Of a stretch of DNA of 64,000 bases, positions 18,229 through 27,588 are shown piece after piece. The stretch lies in the NCBI RefSeq assembly GCF_003596405.1, contig NZ_QYUR01000006.1, forward strand, positions 124,001-188,000, in the 5' to 3' direction. The DNA comes from Pseudomonas cavernicola (GTDB taxonomy: Bacteria; Pseudomonadota; Gammaproteobacteria; Pseudomonadales; Pseudomonadaceae). The position numbers and the translations under genes are program-made. The first letter of the stretch is position 1, and every line of letters starts with the position of its first letter. The notes beneath the pieces were generated by a model that worked only from the letters and a program-made list of their open reading frames with translations, was not told where the DNA came from and did not search any database.

Positions 18229-20787
18229 ATGATCAACGGCACCCCCGGCAATGACGTGCTGATTGGTACCTCCGCCAACGATCTGATCCTCGGCGGCAGC
18301 GGTAACGACACGCTCAAGGGCGAAGCGGGCAACGATGTACTGGTCGGCGGCGTGGGCAAAGACATCCTGACGGGCGGAGCGGGCCAGGATGTGTTCCGTT
18401 TCGACGACATACTCGACAGCTACCGGAAGGCCAACACTAGCAGCAGCGATCGCATCATCGATTTCGACGCCAGTTCGGACAAGATCGACTTGTCCGCTCT
18501 TGGCTTCACCGGCCTTGGCGATGGTACTAACGGAACCCTTTACATCTCCCTCAACAGCACCGGCACGCGCACCTACGTGAAGTCCCGCGAGGCCGATGTC
18601 AACGGCAACCGCTTCGAACTGGCGCTTGAGGGTAATTACACCAGCATACTCACTGAATCCCATTTCATCTTCAGGGCGAACGTGGCTCCCATCGTGACGA
18701 GCCCGCTGCTGGATCAACGGGTGGATGAGAACGCCGTATTCTCCTACCTCATTCCGGCCAGCAGTTTTGCCGACGAGGATGGCGACAGCCTGAGCTTTTC
18801 CGCCCAGCTAGCCGGCGGCAGTGCACTGCCAACATGGCTGAGCTTCGATGCCGCTACTCGCACCTTCAGCGGGACGCCCGACTATAGCCATGCGGGGAAC
18901 TATGAGGTCACGGTCACGGCCAGCGACGGTCGGGGTGGAGAGGTCAGCGACAGCTTCGCGCTGAGAGTCAGCGATGTCCTTACCGGCACCTCGGGTAACG
19001 ACACCCTGGTGGGGACACCGGGCGATGAGGTCCTGCTTGGTGGCGCCGGCAACGACAGCCTCAGCGCCGGCGCCGGCAACGACCACTTGGAAGGCGGTGC
19101 CGGTCGCGACACGCTTACGGGAGGGGCGGGAATCGATGTGTTCCGCTTCACCGATCAGCTCGATAGCTACCGCAATTACGCCAGCGGCGGTCTCAACCTC
19201 GGCGATAGCATCAGCGACTTCGAGATCGGCGTCGACAAGATTGACCTGAGCGGCCTCGGCTATACAGGTTTTGGCAATGGCCGCGACGGCACACTCTCCC
19301 TCGTCCTTAACGATGCGGGTACCAAAACCTATGTGAAAGATTACGAGACCGATGCCAACGGCAACCGCTTCGAGTTCGCCCTTGACGGTAATTTCTTGGG
19401 CACGCTGAGTGAGTCGGACTTCATCTTCGGCAACTCCGGTGGCGGCGGCAATAACATCTTCTTCATACCGACGCTGGGTCAGTCGAATGCACGGGGCTTG
19501 AGGGTGTTCGGGGGCGACGATGCCTCCGGCGTTTCGGAGCTGGTCGACGATCTTGAGCAGTACACCGGTTATAGCGTGCGCAGCCTGTTTCTCGACAGTT
19601 CCGGCAACTCTATCGATGTGGCCGTCGGTGGCAGCACGGTCACCGGAAAGTCCACGGACTCCGAGACGGAATTACTCAAGAACTGGTGGCACACCGATAC
19701 CGATCAGCCGGGGGCTGCGCTGCTGAGGGCGGTGGACATTCTCGAAGATCAGTTGGCCAGCCTGCGCGCAACCGGCACGGTGACCTTCGCTATGGTCTGG
19801 GGACAAGGGGAAGACAATGCCGAGGAGATCGCCTTAGCGGCGGACAAGCAGGCGGCAGCGCAGCTATATAAGGAATCCACGCTCAAGGTATTCGATTACT
19901 TGAAAGCCCATCTGGATGCCGAGGCCACCATCTACATGATGCAAACCGGCCGCTATCAAACAGATGCCGCGGTGCTTCGGGGTTATACCCAGCCTAAAAT
20001 CGATTCGATAGTCGAGGGCATCGAGTATGTCCAGCAAATGCAGGCGGAAATCGCCAGTGAGCGTAGCGACGTCAAGCTGGCGGTCACTTATACCGATCTA
20101 CCAATGAGAGCCGAAGCCGACCCGGTGAAATACGCGGACGACGTTTGGCACCTCAGCGATGAGTCCCGGGAAATAGTCGGCCAACGCCTAGCTGATTACA
20201 TCGCTGACGATTTGGGATTCCATGGCGAACCTGCCGACAACACCACGACAGTCGAGTCGGCCGTCAACTGGACCCTGGCCGCTAACCTGGAAAGCCTCAT
20301 TCTGAGCGGCAGCGCGGCAATTAATGGCACAGGAAACGATCTCAACAACACAATTTTTGGCAATGCTGCCGCCAATACCCTAAGGGGTGGGGCCGGCAAC
20401 GACATGCTCGCGGGTGGGGATGGCGAAGATGAGTTGATCGGCGGAGCCGGTCTCGACACGCTGTACGGCGGCGCCGCTGCCGATCGGTTCGACTTCGATG
20501 CTTTGAGTGAAATGAGTCTCGCCGCGTTGCGCGATGTAATTGGCGATTTCAATGCCGCCGAGGGCGACAAGATCGACCTGTCGAGGCTGGACGCCATTCT
20601 GGCCACCAGTGACGTCGATGCCTTCACCTTCATCGGTTCAGCGGATTTCAGCAATACCAATGCGGCAGGCCAACTCCGTTTTGCCGATGGCGTGTTGGCC
20701 GGGAGTGTCAATGAGGATGCAGCTGCTGAATTCGAGATCCAGTTGGTTGGCGTGACAGCGCTGAACCAAGGCGATTTTATTACTTAA
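18229..20787 (+). CDS. secreted RTX alginate O-acetylhydrolase-like protein with AlgE-type R modules (PsmE-related, no epimerase module)
   Basis: 852 residues, no Sec signal. Order: R module 1 (about 1-150, GGxGxDxLx calcium repeats then DFDASSDKIDLSALGFTG...RTYVKSREAD...LTESHFIF, the fold seen in Azotobacter AlgE and P. syringae PsmE); a cadherin/dystroglycan-like domain (about 151-246); R module 2 (about 247-408); an SGNH hydrolase domain (about 410-665) with GQSNA (Ser419), VWGQGEDNAEE and DVWH (Asp638, His641); and a C-terminal RTX block (about 695-852) ending with a likely type I secretion signal. PsmE of P. syringae joins an epimerase A module, R modules and an acetylhydrolase; here the A module is absent. 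Inferred role: de-acetylating secreted alginate. GGAG lies before ATG 18229. The stop is formed within the TTAA target duplication of the neighbouring IS. Confidence 0.8.
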   Translation: MINGTPGNDVLIGTSANDLILGGSGNDTLKGEAGNDVLVGGVGKDILTGGAGQDVFRFDDILDSYRKANTSSSDRIIDFDASSDKIDLSALGFTGLGDGTNGTLYISLNSTGTRTYVKSREADVNGNRFELALEGNYTSILTESHFIFRANVAPIVTSPLLDQRVDENAVFSYLIPASSFADEDGDSLSFSAQLAGGSALPTWLSFDAATRTFSGTPDYSHAGNYEVTVTASDGRGGEVSDSFALRVSDVLTGTSGNDTLVGTPGDEVLLGGAGNDSLSAGAGNDHLEGGAGRDTLTGGAGIDVFRFTDQLDSYRNYASGGLNLGDSISDFEIGVDKIDLSGLGYTGFGNGRDGTLSLVLNDAGTKTYVKDYETDANGNRFEFALDGNFLGTLSESDFIFGNSGGGGNNIFFIPTLGQSNARGLRVFGGDDASGVSELVDDLEQYTGYSVRSLFLDSSGNSIDVAVGGSTVTGKSTDSETELLKNWWHTDTDQPGAALLRAVDILEDQLASLRATGTVTFAMVWGQGEDNAEEIALAADKQAAAQLYKESTLKVFDYLKAHLDAEATIYMMQTGRYQTDAAVLRGYTQPKIDSIVEGIEYVQQMQAEIASERSDVKLAVTYTDLPMRAEADPVKYADDVWHLSDESREIVGQRLADYIADDLGFHGEPADNTTTVESAVNWTLAANLESLILSGSAAINGTGNDLNNTIFGNAAANTLRGGAGNDMLAGGDGEDELIGGAGLDTLYGGAAADRFDFDALSEMSLAALRDVIGDFNAAEGDKIDLSRLDAILATSDVDAFTFIGSADFSNTNAAGQLRFADGVLAGSVNEDAAAEFEIQLVGVTALNQGDFIT

Positions 20788-21652
20788 GGAAGGTCTGAAT
20801 TAGTCCTGAGTCTGCTGGCGTCCTGACCACCAAGGTCAAAAAAATGGAAGTTCAGCTATCAATCAGGCGATTTTGATCTCACCATTCCGGAGTTTAGCCC
20901 CGGCCGGAGCGGTTGCGGGGTGGTTTCCCCGCATTACAGGTGCACCCGGAACAGGTATTCGACCTTGGCGCGTACCTGCGGCCTTGGTGTATTCGATCTT
21001 GCGCCTCATGCGACCGATCAGGCTTTTCTTGCCGTGCATCTTTACGTGCTGGGCCGGCCGGCAACCGACCAGATCACTTTGCGGCCCTGATGGTTGCCCC
21101 TCTTGGTCTGGTGCATTTGCGGGTCGCGCTTGCCGTCCTGGTTCTTCGTCGAACTCGGCGCGTGGAAGATGGTGGCACCAACGATGGTGCCCTGACGCAG
21201 CATCAGGCCACGGTCACCCAGATAACCGTTGATCACCGAGAGAATCCCGGCGGCCAGATCATGTTTCTCCAGCAGGCGGCGGAAGTTGAGGATGGTGGTT
21301 TCATCCGGGATACGGTCGAGTTCCAGGCCGGCAAAATGCCGGAGGATCGCGGTCTCGTACAGCGCTTCCTCCATCGCCGGATCGCTGTAGCCGAACCAGT
21401 TCTGCAGCAAGTGCACGCGCAGCATGGCAACCAGCGGGTACGCCGGACGACCACCTTCTCCCTTCGGGTAATGCGGCTCGATCAGAGCGATCAGGCCTTT
21501 CTACGGCACCACCTGATCCATTTCGATCAGGAAGCGCTCGCGGCTGGTTTGTTTGCGCTTGCCGGCGTACTCGGCATCGGCGAAGGGCATCTGCTTCATC
21601 GGGTAGCTCAAATGATGGGACGAGCGTTTTTCACCAGATTCGGGAAGTCTTC
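20788..21652 (-). mobile_element. decayed IS5-group insertion sequence
   Basis: 865 bp remnant with a 4 bp direct repeat TTAA on both sides (20784-20787 and 21653-21656; YTAR-type target). The left end reads GGAAGGTCTGAATTAG inward; the right end (GAAGACTTCCCGAATC inward) is only loosely similar. The enclosed transposase has a stop codon and an internal deletion; intact relatives are about 1.2 kb. Inserted exactly at the 3' end of the RTX gene. Confidence 0.75.
20870..21599 (-). pseudogene. IS5-family transposase, broken
   Basis: Begins MKQMPFADAEYAGKRKQT at 21599. A TGG to TAG change (near 21500) breaks the frame after FLIEMDQVVP; reading then resumes as KGLIALIEPHYPKGEGGRPAY and continues through MLRVHLLQNWFGYSDPAMEE, RIPDETTILNFRRLLEKHDL and GTIVGATIFHAPSSTKN to about 21100, all typical of IS5 transposases. 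After KRGN the central catalytic region is deleted and short C-terminal pieces (HGKKSLIGRMRRKIEYTKA) follow. It cannot encode an active enzyme. The left limit is approximate. Confidence 0.85.
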
Positions 21653-21830
21653 TTAAGGGCTTCCCTAGGGGGGGCAATCGCCCCGGCCAAACCGGCTGTT
21701 TGCTGACGCCAAGCATTTGATCCACAGCTGAAGCGGTTAAACTGCCGACCTTTGCATCGGCACCGGCGAAAGCGCTCAACTTTGCCGCTTGGCGGCCGAT
21801 TACCCAGCACAGACCTTACGGATAAGCCCC

Positions 21831-23396
21831 ATGCGCAATAATCAGCCCATCACCCAGCGTGAACGTACTTTCCCCGCCCAGCAGCGGCTGATCTCCACCA
21901 CTGACCTCAAGGGTCAGATCATTTACGCCAACGATGCTTTCGTTGAAGTCAGCGGTTTTCCCCGTGCCGAACTGGTCGGCGCAGCGCATAACCTGGTGCG
22001 TCACCCGGATGTTCCACCAGCAGTGTTCGCCCATATGTGGAGCACCCTGAAAAAGGGTCGACCGTGGATGGGCATAGTCAAAAACCGCTGCAAGAGCGGC
22101 GACCATTACTGGGTCAACGCCTACGTCACCCCGGTGCTGGAAAATAGCCAGGTCGTAGGTTTTGAATCGGTACGGGTGAAACCGACGGCCGAGCAAGTAC
22201 GTCGCGCCGAGGCACTGTATCAACGCATCAACGCGGGCAAATCGGCCATTCCAAGCAGCGACCGCTGGCTACCGATTCTGCAGAACTGGCTGCCGTTCAT
22301 TCTGGTCAGCCTGGTCGGCTTCGTGATCGGTGCCTGGCTCGACTCCAGCTGGGGCTTCCTGCTCGCCGCCGGACTCTCGGTACCGCTGGGCCTGGCTGGC
22401 CTCAATTGGCAGCAACGTGGCCTTCGGCGCCTGCTCCATTTGGCTGAACAAAGCACTTCCGACCCGTTAATTGCACAGATGTACACCGACAGCCGCGGCC
22501 CGCAAGGGCGCCTGGAAATGTCGATCTTGAGCCAAGAGGCACGGTTGAAAACCTGCCTGACTCGCCTGCAGGACACCGCCGAACATCTGACTCAACAAGC
22601 CAAACAGGCCGATAGTCTGGCCCAGAACAGCTCCGCCGGGCTGGAACGCCAGCGCGTGGAAACCGAGCAAGTGGCCACGGCTGTAAATGAGATGGCGGCA
22701 ACTACGCTGGAGGTGGCGAGCAATGTCGCCCGCACCGCCATCGCTACGCAGGAAGCCAATCGCCTGACCGGCCAGGGTCGCAGCATCGCCACGGAAACCC
22801 GCGAAGCGATTCAGCGCCTATCCATCTCGGTCGGTGAAACCGGCGAAACCGTGACGCGCCTAGCCCAAGACAGCAACGAAATTGGCGGCGTAGTCGATGT
22901 GATCAAAGGCATCGCCGACCAGACTAATCTCTTGGCCCTGAACGCGGCGATCGAGGCCGCGCGTGCCGGTGAGATGGGCCGTGGCTTTGCCGTGGTGGCA
23001 GATGAGGTGCGTTCCCTGGCGCAACGCACCGCGGAATCCACCGGGCAGATTCATCAACTGATTGCCAAGCTGCAAAGGACCGCCGAGGAAGCCGTGCTGA
23101 CCATGGAGATTGGTCGTCGCCAGGCCGACGAGGGCGTTGAGCGGGTGCAGCAAGCCGACCAAGCCTTGGCTGGAATCAGCGATGCCGTGGCCAATATCGC
23201 CGACATGGCCGACCAGATCGCCGCCGCGGCTGAAGAGCAGAGCGCAGTGGCCGATGAGATCAACCGCAATATCACCACCATCGCTCAACTGGCCGACCAA
23301 ACCGCCGGCGAGGCCCAAAGCACGGCCCTGCTCAGCAAAGAACTGACGGCCACCGCGCAAAGCCAGTCAGCGTTGGTCGAGCGGTTCAACCGCTAA
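21831..23396 (+). CDS. aer: aerotaxis receptor Aer (PAS methyl-accepting chemotaxis protein)
   Basis: Senses redox/energy state through an FAD-binding PAS domain and signals to CheA. N-terminal PAS (about residues 10-120, with [30 protein letters not shown] and [23 protein letters not shown]), two close transmembrane segments at about 160-200, then a cytoplasmic signalling domain with the conserved hairpin tip around [20 protein letters not shown]. 521 residues from ATG 21831 ([15 protein letters not shown]), the N-terminus of Pseudomonas Aer; a 14-codon upstream extension is unlikely. It ends overlapping the convergent hydrolase by four bases. Confidence 0.94.
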   Translation: MRNNQPITQRERTFPAQQRLISTTDLKGQIIYANDAFVEVSGFPRAELVGAAHNLVRHPDVPPAVFAHMWSTLKKGRPWMGIVKNRCKSGDHYWVNAYVTPVLENSQVVGFESVRVKPTAEQVRRAEALYQRINAGKSAIPSSDRWLPILQNWLPFILVSLVGFVIGAWLDSSWGFLLAAGLSVPLGLAGLNWQQRGLRRLLHLAEQSTSDPLIAQMYTDSRGPQGRLEMSILSQEARLKTCLTRLQDTAEHLTQQAKQADSLAQNSSAGLERQRVETEQVATAVNEMAATTLEVASNVARTAIATQEANRLTGQGRSIATETREAIQRLSISVGETGETVTRLAQDSNEIGGVVDVIKGIADQTNLLALNAAIEAARAGEMGRGFAVVADEVRSLAQRTAESTGQIHQLIAKLQRTAEEAVLTMEIGRRQADEGVERVQQADQALAGISDAVANIADMADQIAAAAEEQSAVADEINRNITTIAQLADQTAGEAQSTALLSKELTATAQSQSALVERFNR

Positions 23397-24076
23397 CGCA
23401 ACAAAAACGCCGCTACAGCATCAGCCGCACTGTCCACATGCTGTTCATGAGTAAAACCTGAAGCCTTCAACGGCTTCAGGTCATGATCGGCCGCCGCCAG
23501 CCAGAACAACTCGATCATCACTGACAATTGGTATCCCGCCACGGTCCGGCGATCCCCCATGGCGTCGCGCTCGCCCTGCACTATCAGGGTTGGCGTCTGC
23601 AGATCGGCCAGATGTGCGACTCGCGGCTTGTCGGCCTTGCCGATCGCGTGGAATGGATAACCGAGACAAATCAGTGCATCTGCTCCCAACTCATCGGCCA
23701 ACAAGCTGGCCATACGCCCGCCCATCGACTTACCGCCGATAGCCAGTGGCCCTGCGACCTGTTGGCGCACCTGCGCATAAACCGCCCGCCATTGCTCCAG
23801 CAATTGCGCCTGTGGATTCGGTGGTCGTTTGCGCCCATCTGCACGGCGCGCGGCCATATAGACGAACTCGAAGCGCAGCACCGTAATGCCCCGCACGGCA
23901 AGGCGTGTAGCCATGCCATCCATGAACTCGCTGTCCATCGGCGCCCCGGCGCCATGGGCCAGGATCAGACACGCCCTCGACGCCCCTTCGGGGCGATCCC
24001 ATAGCCATTCGCCAGCCCCTGCGTCAGGAGACGGTGGTTGATCCAAATCAATATTGCCTAGTGGAGCTTTCGCCAT
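23393..24076 (-). CDS. alpha/beta hydrolase, KANL3/Tex30-like family
   Basis: 227 residues, cytoplasmic. Alpha/beta-hydrolase core with an early [12 protein letters not shown] (oxyanion region), nucleophile elbow [12 protein letters not shown] (GxSxG), [10 protein letters not shown] (acid region) and a C-terminal His in [13 protein letters not shown]. Substrate unknown. The start at 24076 (MAKAPLG) has GAGG upstream; an extra 19 in-frame codons upstream lie in the ccoN promoter. An Anr box for the divergent cco operon lies within its first codons. The ORF is convergent with aer. Confidence 0.85.
   Translation of the reverse strand: MAKAPLGNIDLDQPPSPDAGAGEWLWDRPEGASRACLILAHGAGAPMDSEFMDGMATRLAVRGITVLRFEFVYMAARRADGRKRPPNPQAQLLEQWRAVYAQVRQQVAGPLAIGGKSMGGRMASLLADELGADALICLGYPFHAIGKADKPRVAHLADLQTPTLIVQGERDAMGDRRTVAGYQLSVMIELFWLAAADHDLKPLKASGFTHEQHVDSAADAVAAFLLR
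24038..24051 (+). promoter_or_regulatory. Anr/FNR box upstream of the first ccoN
   Basis: Perfect palindrome TTGAT-CCAA-ATCAA. Its centre is 88 bp before the ccoN ATG at 24133; placed at -41.5 it predicts a transcript start near 24086. It lies inside the 5' coding part of the divergent hydrolase. Confidence 0.85.
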
Positions 24077-24132
24077 TCTTCCCTCGCATTTGAATGCACA
24101 AAACCTAAAACAGCGGATGGAAGGCCATAGCA

Positions 24133-25557
24133 ATGACCCTAGGAACCAGTACCGCCTACCACTATAAGGTGGTCCGCCAATTCGCCATCATGACGGTCGT
24201 GTGGGGAATCGTCGGAATGGGGCTCGGCGTATTTATCGCCGCACAATTAGTTTGGCCGGAGCTTAACTTCAACCTGCCCTGGACCAGTTTCGGGCGACTG
24301 CGACCCTTGCATACCAACGCGGTGATTTTCGCGTTCGGCGGTTGTGCATTGTTCGCCACGTCCTATTACACAGTGCAGCGTACCTGCCAGACCCAACTGT
24401 TCTCACCCAAGTTGGCTGCCTTCACCTTCTGGGGCTGGCAACTGGTGATCGTTCTGGCGGCGATAAGCCTACCTCTGGGATTCACCAGCTCGAAGGAATA
24501 CGCAGAGCTTGAATGGCCGATCGACCTGCTCATCACCGTGGTGTGGGTCGCCTATGCGCTGGTGTTCTTCGGCACGCTGATGAAGCGTAAAACCAAGCAC
24601 ATCTATGTCGGCAATTGGTTCTTCGGCGCGTTCATCATCACCGTGGCCCTACTGCACATTGTCAATAACCTTGAGGTTCCGGTCAGCCTGACCAAGTCCT
24701 ATTCGCTGTACTCAGGCGCGACCGACGCAATGATCCAGTGGTGGTACGGCCACAACGCCGTGGGCTTCTTCCTCACCGCCGGCTTCCTGGGGATGATGTA
24801 TTACTTCGTGCCCAAGCAGGCCGAACGCCCGGTGTATTCCTATCGCCTGTCGATCGTGCACTTCTGGGCGCTGATCACCCTGTACATCTGGGCCGGCCCG
24901 CATCACCTGCACTACACCGCGCTGCCGGATTGGGCGCAATCGCTGGGCATGGTGATGTCGCTGGTGCTCCTGGCGCCGAGTTGGGGCGGCATGATCAACG
25001 GCATGATGACCCTCTCGGGCGCCTGGCATAAGCTGCGCAGCGACCCGATTCTGCGCTTCCTGGTGGTCTCCCTGGCGTTCTACGGCATGTCGACCTTCGA
25101 AGGCCCGATGATGGCCATAAAGACCGTCAACGCCCTCTCCCACTACACCGACTGGACCATCGGCCACGTGCATGCTGGCGCCCTCGGCTGGGTGGCGATG
25201 ATCTCCATCGGCGCGCTGTACCACATGATTCCGAAAATCTTCGGCCGCGAGCACATGTACAGCATCGGTCTGATCAACGCGCACTTCTGGCTCGCCACCA
25301 TCGGTACCGTGTTGTACATCGCCTCGATGTGGGTCAGCGGTATCGTCCAGGGCCTGATGTGGCGCGCGATCAATGATGACGGCACGCTCACCTACTCCTT
25401 CGTCGAAGCATTGCAAGCCAGCCATCCGGGCTTTGTCGTACGCCTGATCGGCGGGGCAATCTTCTTCAGCGGCATGCTGCTGATGGCCTACAACACCTGG
25501 CGCACAGTGCGCTCCGCGCAACCGGCACAAATCGCTGTCGCCGCGCAAATGGCCTGA
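24133..25557 (+). CDS. ccoN: cbb3-type cytochrome c oxidase subunit I (first copy)
   Basis: Catalytic subunit of the high-affinity oxidase that reduces O2 in the inner membrane; haem b and b3-CuB. About 12 transmembrane segments. Haem/copper ligand motifs: [39 protein letters not shown], and [17 protein letters not shown]. 474 residues. Start ATG 24133. First gene of the Anr-boxed operon. The middle and 3' parts are almost identical in nucleotides to the second ccoN, while the 5' parts differ at many third positions. Confidence 0.96.
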   Translation: MTLGTSTAYHYKVVRQFAIMTVVWGIVGMGLGVFIAAQLVWPELNFNLPWTSFGRLRPLHTNAVIFAFGGCALFATSYYTVQRTCQTQLFSPKLAAFTFWGWQLVIVLAAISLPLGFTSSKEYAELEWPIDLLITVVWVAYALVFFGTLMKRKTKHIYVGNWFFGAFIITVALLHIVNNLEVPVSLTKSYSLYSGATDAMIQWWYGHNAVGFFLTAGFLGMMYYFVPKQAERPVYSYRLSIVHFWALITLYIWAGPHHLHYTALPDWAQSLGMVMSLVLLAPSWGGMINGMMTLSGAWHKLRSDPILRFLVVSLAFYGMSTFEGPMMAIKTVNALSHYTDWTIGHVHAGALGWVAMISIGALYHMIPKIFGREHMYSIGLINAHFWLATIGTVLYIASMWVSGIVQGLMWRAINDDGTLTYSFVEALQASHPGFVVRLIGGAIFFSGMLLMAYNTWRTVRSAQPAQIAVAAQMA

Positions 25558-25568
25558 GGAGATCATTG

Positions 25569-26180
25569 ATGAGCAAGCATGAAGTACTCGAAAAGAACAT
25601 CGGCCTACTGATGATCTGCATGGTGCTGGCAGTCAGCATCGGCGGCCTGACGCAGATCGTCCCGTTGTTCTTCCAGGATGTCACCACCAAGCCAGTGGAA
25701 GGCATGAAACCCTACACCGCGCTGCAACTCGAAGGCCGCGACATTTATATCCGTGAAGGCTGCGTCGGCTGTCACTCGCAGATGATCCGTCCGTTCCGTG
25801 CCGAGACCGAGCGCTATGGCCATTACTCCGTAGCCGGCGAAAGCGTCTGGGATCACCCCTTTCTATGGGGCTCCAAGCGCACCGGCCCGGATCTGGCCCG
25901 TGTCGGCGGCCGTTACTCTGACGACTGGCAGCGCGCGCACCTGTACAACCCGCGCAACGTGGTGCCGGAGTCGAAAATGCCGGCCTACCCCTGGCTGGTA
26001 CAGAACCGACTGGACGGCAAGGACACCGCAAACAAGTTGAAAGTCATGCGAGTGATGGGCGTCCCTTATACCGCTGAAGACATCGCAGGCGCAGGTGACG
26101 CGGTCAAGGGCAAGACCGAGATGGATGCGCTGGTGGCCTACCTACAAGTACTCGGCACCGCCATCAAGAACAAACGCTAA
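25569..26180 (+). CDS. ccoO: cbb3 oxidase mono-haem cytochrome c subunit (first copy)
   Basis: Membrane-anchored c-type cytochrome passing electrons to CcoN. N-terminal helix (residues 10-32) and one haem motif CVGCH around residue 61; axial Met in SKMPAYPWL. 203 residues from ATG 25569; a TTG just before is in frame but unlikely. GGAG lies 6-9 bases upstream. It starts 11 bp after ccoN. Confidence 0.95.
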   Translation: MSKHEVLEKNIGLLMICMVLAVSIGGLTQIVPLFFQDVTTKPVEGMKPYTALQLEGRDIYIREGCVGCHSQMIRPFRAETERYGHYSVAGESVWDHPFLWGSKRTGPDLARVGGRYSDDWQRAHLYNPRNVVPESKMPAYPWLVQNRLDGKDTANKLKVMRVMGVPYTAEDIAGAGDAVKGKTEMDALVAYLQVLGTAIKNKR

Positions 26181-26230
26181 GCACCTTTGGCTATTGCCTT
26201 GAACAGATTTGACTCGAGGAGTCGCACTGC

Positions 26231-27169
26231 ATGACCACTTTCTGGAGCTGGTACATCACGCTGTTGAGCCTGGGCAGCTTGGCAGCACTACTGTGGCTGG
26301 TCTTTGCCACACGCCGGGGAGAATCCGCCGGTGGCGCCGATAAAACTATGGGGCACTCCTTCGATGGCATCGAGGAATACGACAATCCGCTGCCAAAATG
26401 GTGGTTCATGCTGTTTGTCGGCACCATCGTCTTCGCCGCCGGCTACCTCCTGCTGTACCCAGGCCTGGGCAACTGGAAAGGCGTTCTGCCGGGTTACCAG
26501 GACGGATGGACGCAGACTAAACAGTGGCAACGCGAAGTCGACAATGCCGACAAGCTGTACGGCCCCATCTTCGCCAAGCTTGCCGCCACACCGATCGAGA
26601 CGCTCGCACGCGACGAACAGGCGCTGAAAATCGGCGGCCGGTTGTTTGCAACCTACTGCTCGGTCTGCCATGGCTCGGATGCCAAAGGCGCCCTCGGCTT
26701 CCCCAACCTGACCGACAGCAATTGGCGTTGGGGCGGCGAGCCGGAAACCATCAAAACCAGCATCCTGCACGGTCGTATCGCTGCCATGCCAGCCTGGGGT
26801 TCGATCATCGGTGAAAGCGGTGTGAAGAATGTCGCCGCCTATGTGCATACATCCCTGGCTGGTTTGAGTCTGCCGGCTGACAGCGATGCCGATCTCGAAG
26901 CTGGCGCGCAGACCTACAGCAGCACTTGCCAGGCCTGCCATGGCGCCGAAGGCAAAGGCATGCAGCCCATGGGGGCACCGGATCTCACCCATTCGGCTGG
27001 TTGGATCTATGGCTCCAGCCTGGTGCAGTTGCAGCAGACCATCCGCCACGGTCGCAATGGCCAGATGCCTGCCCAAGAGCAGTACTTGGGTAATGACAAA
27101 GTCCATGTACTCGCCGCTTATGTACTCAGTCTCTCGCAGCAACAACCCGCAAGCCTGGCGACGAAGTAA
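26231..27169 (+). CDS. ccoP: cbb3 oxidase di-haem cytochrome c subunit (first copy)
   Basis: Accepts electrons from soluble cytochromes. N-terminal membrane segments (residues 5-25 and 57-77) and two haem sites, CSVCH and CQACH. 312 residues. GAGGAG lies upstream of ATG 26231. Only 50 bp separate it from ccoO, too little for ccoQ, so this operon is ccoNOP. It lacks the 15-residue insertion (GYLNNETKQ region) of the second CcoP. Confidence 0.95.
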   Translation: MTTFWSWYITLLSLGSLAALLWLVFATRRGESAGGADKTMGHSFDGIEEYDNPLPKWWFMLFVGTIVFAAGYLLLYPGLGNWKGVLPGYQDGWTQTKQWQREVDNADKLYGPIFAKLAATPIETLARDEQALKIGGRLFATYCSVCHGSDAKGALGFPNLTDSNWRWGGEPETIKTSILHGRIAAMPAWGSIIGESGVKNVAAYVHTSLAGLSLPADSDADLEAGAQTYSSTCQACHGAEGKGMQPMGAPDLTHSAGWIYGSSLVQLQQTIRHGRNGQMPAQEQYLGNDKVHVLAAYVLSLSQQQPASLATK

Positions 27170-27215
27170 TTCCGCACCAGGGGGCGCAAGGACGTGCCCA
27201 GCGGATCAGAAAAAG

Positions 27216-27247
27216 GACTTCGCTCGGTGTTTCACCGAGCGAAAGTC
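27216..27247 (+). terminator. terminator hairpin after the first cco operon
   Basis: GACTTCGCTCGGTG-TTT-CACCGAGCGAAAGTC: an almost perfect stem about 47 bases after the ccoP stop. No strong T-run follows. Confidence 0.7.
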
Positions 27248-27588
27248 AGAGCGACAGCAGCATCCCCTTCTTCATCTCCGCCCCACCCCACCCGCTGCGA
27301 CTCAGTGTCGCACCCCGCCGACCAGCAACCTTCACAGTTGTTTGACATGAACTAATCTTCGCGCACTAGCCACCAGCCATAACTGCAAGGCAGCACCCTT
27401 CTTTGGGCTGCATTCGTTATCGCGCCAAGCATCTGAGAATCGCCCTCATTTAGGGACTGAAATAAGTTGTTTCAGATGCCTGAAAGCCCGATAGCAGCTG
27501 CTTCTGACGTTGCAATGGCTACCTTGATTCTCCATACTTGCCGCCGATTTTTACCCCTAAAAAACACCCTAAACCGTGGAACCTTAGA
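27248..27588. other. intergenic region before the second ccoN
   Basis: Contains small palindromes (CTGAAA...TTTCAG near 27460-27480) and the sigma70-like promoter at 27510-27538. No gene and no proper Anr box were found; the nearest is TTGAC-ATGA-ACTAA around 27340, a poor match. Confidence 0.6.
27510..27538 (+). promoter_or_regulatory. sigma70-type promoter of the second cco operon
   Basis: TTGCAA (27510-27515), 17 bp spacer, CATACT (27533-27538). It lies 50 bp before the ATG at 27589. It fits the constitutive expression known for cco-1 of P. aeruginosa; inferred from sequence only. Confidence 0.55.

Noticed and set aside
21716..21732. TTGATCCACAGCTGAA as an Anr box for aer
   Set aside because: Only the left half-site matches; the right half AGCTG is too far from ATCAA.
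27338..27353. TTGACATGAACTAA as an Anr box for the second ccoN
   Set aside because: Mismatches in both half-sites and about 240 bp from the gene; the sigma70 match nearer the gene is better.
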